Positions 58,992 through 64,000 of a stretch of 64,000 bases of DNA are shown here, piece by piece. Positions within the stretch are counted from its first letter, which is position 1. The number at the start of each line of letters is the position of its first letter. The DNA lies in NCBI RefSeq assembly GCF_015160875.1, contig NZ_CP063374.1, positions 2,108,001 through 2,172,000 on the forward strand, written 5' to 3'. Under the pieces are notes generated by a model that worked only from the letters and a program-made list of their open reading frames with translations, did not search any database and was not told the DNA's origin. Source of the stretch: Streptomyces chromofuscus (GTDB lineage Bacteria; Actinomycetota; Actinomycetes; Streptomycetales; Streptomycetaceae). A program made the position numbers and the translations under genes.

Positions 58992-60125
58992 TCAGTTGTC
59001 GTCCTCGTCGATGAGGAACCCACGCATCGGCGAGGGAGCCTGACCCATCGGGGACGGGCCCTGGGGTCGCACCGGGGCCATCGGCTGGGTCATCGCCGGG
59101 GACATCTGCTGCTGACCGCCGTAGGACGGAGCGGCCGGCGAGGGGGCGCCGCCCATCGTCTGGCCGCCGCCGTACGACGGGGCGCTCGCGCCGGCCGGGG
59201 CCATGGAGGGCGCCGGGGACGGCGGGAGGGACGCGGTCGGCGGGGTGCGCGGCGGGGCGAGCGAGTCGTCCGCCTGGGTCTCCAGCTGACGCAGCTGCGA
59301 CTCCAGGTAGGACTTCAGGCGCGTGCGGTACTCCCGCTCGAAGCCGCGCAGGTCCTCGACCTTGCGCTCCAGCGTGGCGCGGGCGGACTCCAGCGAGCCC
59401 ATCGCGACGCGGTGCTTCTCCTGGGCGTCCCGCTCCAGCGCGTCGGCCTTGGCGCGGGCGTCCCGCTCCAGGCCCTCGGCACGCGAACGGGCCTCGCCGA
59501 CGATCTTGTTGGCCTCGGAACGGGCCTCCGCGATCGCCTGGTCGGCGGTCTGCTGGGCCAGCGACAGAACACGCGCCGCGCTGTCGCCACCGGGGCCCTG
59601 ACCGGGCATACCGGGACCACCCATCGGACCGCCCATGGGGCCCGGGCCCATCTGGCCCTGCATCGGCCCCTGGCCCATCGGACCCTGACCCATCGGGCCC
59701 GGACCCTGCGGACCCTGACCGCCGGGACCGGCGGGCAGCTGCGGCGCACCGCTCGGCAGCTGGGGCGGGCCACCCATGGGGCCACCCATCTGCTGCTGCG
59801 GCGGGCCCGATATGCCGGCGGGCACCGGAGCGCCGGGACCCCGCATGCCCTGCTGCGGCATGCCCTGCTGCGGCATGCCCTGCGGCGGCATGCCCTGCGG
59901 CTGGTCCTGCCCCTCCGGAGGCTTGCGCATGTTCTGCTGGTTCTGGGCGGCGGCGCGGGTGGCCGCGGCCAGCTTGGCGCGCAGGTCCTCGTTCTCGCGG
60001 AGCAGGCGGGTCAGCTCGGCTTCGACCTCGTCGAGGAAGGCATCGACCTCGTCCTCGTCATAGCCTTCTCGGAGGCGGACGGTCGTGAACTGCTTGTTCC
60101 GCACGTCCTCGGGGGTCAACGGCAT
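58992..60125 (-). CDS. divIVA: Polar growth protein DivIVA (Wag31)
   Basis: 377 residues. The N-terminal membrane-curvature domain is [35 protein letters not shown], then a first coiled coil to about residue 60. A Pro/Gln/Gly/Met-rich linker (about 65-190) contains several PQGMP and GPMG repeats. A long coiled coil (about 195-295) and a Pro/Ser tail follow. It marks hyphal tips and directs apical wall growth in Streptomyces. It is the last gene of the division cluster here. Confidence 0.96.
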   Translation of the reverse strand: MPLTPEDVRNKQFTTVRLREGYDEDEVDAFLDEVEAELTRLLRENEDLRAKLAAATRAAAQNQQNMRKPPEGQDQPQGMPPQGMPQQGMPQQGMRGPGAPVPAGISGPPQQQMGGPMGGPPQLPSGAPQLPAGPGGQGPQGPGPMGQGPMGQGPMQGQMGPGPMGGPMGGPGMPGQGPGGDSAARVLSLAQQTADQAIAEARSEANKIVGEARSRAEGLERDARAKADALERDAQEKHRVAMGSLESARATLERKVEDLRGFEREYRTRLKSYLESQLRQLETQADDSLAPPRTPPTASLPPSPAPSMAPAGASAPSYGGGQTMGGAPSPAAPSYGGQQQMSPAMTQPMAPVRPQGPSPMGQAPSPMRGFLIDEDDN

Positions 60126-60178
60126 CTCTTCACCTCAACGTAGTCGTCGGCATTCGGCAAGACCGTAGTTCACATCGC

Positions 60179-60463
60179 TCACAGCCGGCTCACGACAGAG
60201 ATCAGGATGTAGACGATGATCATCAGTACGAAGAAGGACAGGTCGAGCGCCACGCCCCCGAGACGCAGCGGCGGAATGAACCGCCGCAGAAGCTTGAGCG
60301 GTGGATCAGTGACAGTGTAGGTGGCCTCCAGAACGACCACCATCGCCTTGCCGGGTTGCCATGAGCGGGCGAACTGGAAGACGTAGTCCATGACCAACCG
60401 GAAGATGAGCACGATGAGGAAGCACATCAGCGCGATGTAGACGACATCCAGGACCACGCTCAT
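60179..60463 (-). CDS. YggT-family membrane protein
   Basis: 94 residues with two or three hydrophobic helices (about 3-30 and 68-92) and the YggT loop TDPPLKLLRRFIPPLRLGGVALDLSFF. The family is conserved next to sepF and divIVA in Gram-positive bacteria. The exact role is unclear, and links to division or osmotic tolerance have been suggested. Confidence 0.92.
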   Translation of the reverse strand: MSVVLDVVYIALMCFLIVLIFRLVMDYVFQFARSWQPGKAMVVVLEATYTVTDPPLKLLRRFIPPLRLGGVALDLSFFVLMIIVYILISVVSRL

Positions 60464-60543
60464 GACCCTTGCTTCCCTCTCCCCTGATCCGTGCTCTGGG
60501 TACTGCTCGGTGATGCTTGTACTGATGTTTCCGGTCGTACGTC

Positions 60544-61185
60544 TCAGCTCTGGTTGAAGAACCCGCCCTCTGCGATGCGGGCCTTGTCCTCCGCCGTGAC
60601 ATCGACGTTAGCAGGAGACAACAGGAACACCTTCTGCGTCACCCGCTCGATACTGCCGTGAAGACCAAACACCAAACCCGCCGCAAAGTCGACAAGTCGC
60701 TTGGCATCTGTGTCATCCATCTCAGTCAAGTTCATGATCACCGGGGTACCCTCACGGAAGTGTTCCCCGATGGTACGGGCTTCGTTGTAGGTCCGCGGGT
60801 GAAGCGTGGTGATCCGGTACGGCTCTCGTTCCGACACGACCTTGGGCATGATCACCGGTGCGTTCTTCTCCAGGCTTGCGCGTTCTTGTGTGATGGATGC
60901 CACGGGCGCGATGCGCGCCGGGCGTCCGGATTCCGCGGGGAGCGAAGCGGCGTGAGCGACCGGATCGCGGGGCGCGGGAGGCTGCACCACTCGCACCGGT
61001 TCGTCCCTTTGGGACTGATGTGCACTGTGGGGCTGGTGCGACGACTCGTGCCGCCGGTGGTCCCGTTCGGGCTCCGGGTCGAGTTCGGGTTCGAAGTCGT
61101 CGTCGGGGTCGAATCCCCGGCCGTCGTACCCATCGTCCTCCACGAGGCCGAGGTAGACCGCCATCTTGCGCATCGCGCCGGCCAT
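60544..61185 (-). CDS. sepF: Cell division protein SepF
   Basis: 213 residues from the ATG at 61185, which has GGAGGA 9 bases before it. The N-terminal amphipathic membrane anchor is [18 protein letters not shown]. An acidic and His-rich linker (about 20-90) precedes the conserved SepF core: [32 protein letters not shown] with [27 protein letters not shown]. It tethers FtsZ, whose C-terminal peptide is at 62769. Confidence 0.96.
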   Translation of the reverse strand: MAGAMRKMAVYLGLVEDDGYDGRGFDPDDDFEPELDPEPERDHRRHESSHQPHSAHQSQRDEPVRVVQPPAPRDPVAHAASLPAESGRPARIAPVASITQERASLEKNAPVIMPKVVSEREPYRITTLHPRTYNEARTIGEHFREGTPVIMNLTEMDDTDAKRLVDFAAGLVFGLHGSIERVTQKVFLLSPANVDVTAEDKARIAEGGFFNQS

Positions 61186-61314
61186 GCTCTGAGTCCTCCG
61201 CTCTGTGGTGGATCGGCTGACGACTGCCAAGTGCCCGCCATCCACGAGGTCGTTACGCCCGCCCTTCGACGGCATTGACCATATTTTCTGCTGTGGTCCG
61301 ACTTCTTGGCGACG

Positions 61315-62034
61315 TTACCCGAGCCCGGGGCGGACTCCGAGTACCGCGGTGCCGACGCGCACATGTGTCGCTCCGGCCGCCACGGCCTGTTCGAGGTCCG
61401 CGCTCATCCCTGCCGAGACCATGGTGGCAGCCGGATGGGTCCGGCGCAGGTCAGTCGACAAATCCATCATCCGCTCGAAGGCCGCCAGTTCGCGTCCCGC
61501 GAACTCGCCGGTGAGCGGCGCGACCGTCATCAACCCCTCCAGCCGCAGCCCCGGGGCCCCGGCCACGAGGTCCGCCAACTCTCCGATGCCACCCGGCGCC
61601 ACGCCGCCCCGCTCCCCTCGCGCGCTCTCGCCCGCGTCGAGCGCGACCTGGATCAGGCACCCCACCTCGCGCCCGGCGCGCACGGCCTCCTTCGACAGGG
61701 CCGTGACGAGCTTGGAACGATCGACGGACTGCACAAAATCCGCGTAACCGACCACGGAGCGCACCTTGTTGGTCTGCAACTGGCCGACGAAATGCCAAGT
61801 AAGGGGCAGATCCGCGCATTCCGCCGCCTTGGGGGCGGCATCCTGGTCGCGGTTCTCGGCGACATGGCGCACACCGAGCTCCGACAGCATCCGCACATCG
61901 GCCGCGGGATAGGTCTTGGTGACCACGATCAGGGTCACCTCCTCGCGCCGCCGCCCGGCGGCCGCGCACGCGGCGGCGATCCGCTCCTCGACTTTCGCCA
62001 GATTCCTGCCGAGTTCGTCCTTACGGTCCGTCAT
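61315..62034 (-). CDS. YggS-family PLP homeostasis protein
   Basis: 239 residues. It is a single-domain alanine-racemase-fold protein that binds PLP without known catalysis. The PLP lysine is Lys40 in LIVVTKTYP. HFVGQLQTNKVR, GLMTVAPLTG and MSAGMSADLEQAVAAGATHVRVGTAVLG are family blocks. It sits 6 bases downstream of pgeF in the division cluster, its usual place. Confidence 0.95.
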   Translation of the reverse strand: MTDRKDELGRNLAKVEERIAAACAAAGRRREEVTLIVVTKTYPAADVRMLSELGVRHVAENRDQDAAPKAAECADLPLTWHFVGQLQTNKVRSVVGYADFVQSVDRSKLVTALSKEAVRAGREVGCLIQVALDAGESARGERGGVAPGGIGELADLVAGAPGLRLEGLMTVAPLTGEFAGRELAAFERMMDLSTDLRRTHPAATMVSAGMSADLEQAVAAGATHVRVGTAVLGVRPGLG

Positions 62035-62040
62035 GTCCGA

Positions 62041-62772
62041 TCAGTCCAGCCATACATAGCCCGCGAGCCGACCGGTGGTGCGGTCGCGGCGGTACGAGAA
62101 GTGGTCGCCCGACTCCAGCGTGCACACCGGCGACTGCTCCCGGTCGCGCACCCCGAGCCGGGTGAGCTGGGCGTGCACGCCGGCGGCCACGTCGACCGCG
62201 GGCGTACCCCAACTGGTCTCGGCGTACGCCTCCGGCTCGACGGCGGCCACCTCGGCGCGCATCGCCTCCGGCACCTCGTAGCACCGGCCGCACACGGCGG
62301 GTCCGGTGCGGGCCACGATCCTGTCCGGTTCGGCACCCAACTCCATCATCGCGCGTAGCGCGGCGGGCACGACCCCGGCGACCATGCCGGGCCGGCCGGC
62401 GTGGGCCGCGGCGGCGACCCCGGCGACGGGGTCGGCCAGCAGGACCGGCACGCAGTCGGCGGTGAGGACGGCGAGGGCGAGGCCGCGCCGACGGGTCACG
62501 ATCGCGTCGACCGACGGGATCGGCGCGGCGGAGTCCCAGGGTCCGTCGACGACGGCCACGTCGTCCCCGTGCACCTGGTTCATCCAGACCACCCGGCCGG
62601 CGTCGAGGCCCAGGGACTTCGCGGCCAGCTCCCGATTGGTCCGTACCGCCTCGGGGTCGTCGCCGACCGCCCCGCCGAGGTTGAGCTCCTCGTACGGAAC
62701 GGCGCTCACCCCGCCCCACCGGTCGGTGAAGGCGAAGTGCGCGCCGTCCACGGTGTCGCGCTGTCCTATCAC
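62041..62772 (-). CDS. pgeF: Peptidoglycan editing factor PgeF (YfiH, laccase-domain)
   Basis: 243 residues from the GTG at 62772, which overlaps the ftsZ stop (GTGA). The DUF152/YfiH fold has zinc-binding His/Cys residues in [17 protein letters not shown] and AHAGRPGM, plus CGRCYEVP. In E. coli it removes wrongly added serine from peptidoglycan precursors. Coupling to ftsZ fits a wall-synthesis role. Confidence 0.93.
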   Translation of the reverse strand: MIGQRDTVDGAHFAFTDRWGGVSAVPYEELNLGGAVGDDPEAVRTNRELAAKSLGLDAGRVVWMNQVHGDDVAVVDGPWDSAAPIPSVDAIVTRRRGLALAVLTADCVPVLLADPVAGVAAAAHAGRPGMVAGVVPAALRAMMELGAEPDRIVARTGPAVCGRCYEVPEAMRAEVAAVEPEAYAETSWGTPAVDVAAGVHAQLTRLGVRDREQSPVCTLESGDHFSYRRDRTTGRLAGYVWLD

Positions 62773-63959
62773 TTCAGGAAGTCCGGTACGTCCAGTTCCT
62801 CGGCCGCGCTGTCCGTGTAGGCCCGCGACGGCGGGACCGGCGGCGGAGCCTGGATCTCGCTGACCGGCTCGGGCACGGGCTCCGGCTCCTCCTTCGGCTT
62901 GACGCTGCCGAGGGAGCCGAAGGACGGGCGGCTCTCGGGCTGCCGTACCGGAGCCGGCTCCTCGCGCTTGGGGGTGGACGAGCCGAGGACGTTGTCCCGG
63001 CGGGCCGGGGGCTGGCCCCCGTCGAAACCGGCGGCGATCACGGTCACCCGGACCTCGTCGCCGAGGGCGTCGTCGATGACCGCGCCGAAGATGATGTTGG
63101 CCTCGGGGTGGGCGGCCTCGCTGACCAGTTGGGCCGCCTCGTTGATCTCGAACAGGCCGAGGTCGGAGCCGCCGGAGATGGAGAGCAGCACGCCCCGGGC
63201 GCCGTCGATGGACGCCTCGAGGAGCGGCGAGGAGATGGCCATCTCGGCCGCGGCCACCGCGCGGTCGTCGCCGCGGGCCGAGCCGATGCCCATGAGCGCC
63301 GAACCGGCCTCGGACATGACCGACTTGACGTCAGCGAAGTCGAGGTTGATCAGGCCCGGGGTGGTGATGAGGTCGGTGATGCCCTGGACACCGGAGAGCA
63401 GGACCTGGTCGGCCGACTTGAAGGCGTCGAGGACCGAGACCTGGCGGTCCGAGATGGACAGCAGCCGGTCGTTCGGGATGACGATGAGCGTGTCGACCTC
63501 TTCGCGGAGTTCGGCGATGCCGTCCTCGGCCTGGTTGGCGCGGCGCCGTCCCTCGAAGGTGAACGGGCGCGTGACCACGCCGATGGTGAGGGCGCCCAGC
63601 GAGCGGGCGATGTTGGCCACGACGGGCGCGCCGCCGGTGCCGGTGCCGCCGCCTTCACCGGCCGTCACGAAGACCATGTCGGCCCCCTTGAGGACCTCCT
63701 CGATCTCCTCGCGGTGGTCCTCGGCGGCCTTGCGGCCGACGGCCGGGTTGGCTCCGGCGCCGAGTCCGCGGGTGAGTTCGCGGCCGACGTCGAGCTTCAC
63801 GTCGGCGTCGCTCATCAACAGCGCTTGTGCGTCAGTGTTGATGGCGATGAACTCGACGCCCTTGAGACCGACCTCGATCATCCGGTTGATGGCATTGACA
63901 CCACCGCCGCCGACACCGATGACCTTGATGACTGCGAGGTAGTTCTGCGGTGCTGCCAC
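62769..63959 (-). CDS. ftsZ: Cell division protein FtsZ
   Basis: 396 residues from the GTG at 63959. The tubulin signature [15 protein letters not shown] is near residue 103 and the T7-loop [15 protein letters not shown] near 205. The C-terminal peptide [10 protein letters not shown] binds SepF and other partners. GTG follows GAGAGG about 10 bases upstream. The promoters should lie in the last 41 bases of the window and beyond, toward ftsQ. Confidence 0.98.
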   Translation of the reverse strand: MAAPQNYLAVIKVIGVGGGGVNAINRMIEVGLKGVEFIAINTDAQALLMSDADVKLDVGRELTRGLGAGANPAVGRKAAEDHREEIEEVLKGADMVFVTAGEGGGTGTGGAPVVANIARSLGALTIGVVTRPFTFEGRRRANQAEDGIAELREEVDTLIVIPNDRLLSISDRQVSVLDAFKSADQVLLSGVQGITDLITTPGLINLDFADVKSVMSEAGSALMGIGSARGDDRAVAAAEMAISSPLLEASIDGARGVLLSISGGSDLGLFEINEAAQLVSEAAHPEANIIFGAVIDDALGDEVRVTVIAAGFDGGQPPARRDNVLGSSTPKREEPAPVRQPESRPSFGSLGSVKPKEEPEPVPEPVSEIQAPPPVPPSRAYTDSAAEELDVPDFLK

Positions 63960-64000
63960 GTCGAAGGCCTCTCGCCTCGAATTACGTGCCGTCGTCTCGC

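Overview
The window is a piece of a Streptomyces-type actinobacterial chromosome. The DNA is very GC-rich and the codons have a strong G/C bias at third positions. GTG starts and 4-base ATGA/GTGA stop-start overlaps are common. The gene order from gltB through the trp and his clusters, dnaE, phoD, lspA, ileS and divIVA to ftsZ matches, as I remember it, the core-chromosome order of Streptomyces coelicolor. Most of the window is conserved housekeeping DNA. The accessory or lineage-specific features are a mobile element near 46-47 kb, a decayed antiporter gene next to a minisatellite near 50 kb, and an operon of four ADP-ribosylglycohydrolase paralogues at 5-12 kb.

Layout. 1-3970: gltB (minus strand, cut by the window edge), with a GlnR-like site upstream. 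4346-5077: a VIT1/CCC1-type metal transporter, with an iron-box-like palindrome upstream. 5373-12416: a plus-strand, translationally coupled operon of four ADP-ribosylglycohydrolase family proteins, a 30-codon mini-ORF, a CaiB-type CoA-transferase and a CitE/HpcH-type CoA lyase. 12531-14336: lgt and a DsbA-like protein. 14447-17651: trpC-trpM-trpB-trpA. 17839-21475: three small membrane proteins, then trpE and hisI. 21558-27933: a DinB-fold protein, then the his operon hisD-hisC-hisB-(54-aa membrane protein)-hisH-priA-ridA-hisF. In Streptomyces PriA also does the TrpF step, so it links the two amino-acid pathways found here.

28120-35653: a beta-helix/membrane protein, a LON-substrate-binding-domain protein, a YbaK deacylase, the 24-residue ribosomal protein bL37, a membrane protein, an ABC exporter pair, a NYN-domain protein and a 54-residue basic protein. 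35746-44447: dnaE, a DUF2252 protein, a membrane protein, a second DsbA-like protein and a Tat-exported PhoD phosphatase. 44766-45752: a secreted M43-type metalloprotease. 45758-47725: a complete 1968-bp IS630-family element that carries a second, convergent gene of unknown function. It landed in the stop codon of a dienelactone-hydrolase-like gene and rebuilt that stop.

48402-53019: mscS, the antiporter pseudogene and minisatellite, then GNAT, rluD-like and lspA. 53020-55026: a DksA/TraR-type zinc-finger protein with a very long histone-H1-like Ala/Lys tail. 55350-58791: a T-box riboswitch controlling ileS, whose product carries the altered GxHH signature motif. 58992-63959: the division block ftsZ-pgeF-yggS-sepF-yggT-divIVA. 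Strong hairpin terminators separate most transcription units. I saw no tRNA, rRNA, CRISPR array or prophage.
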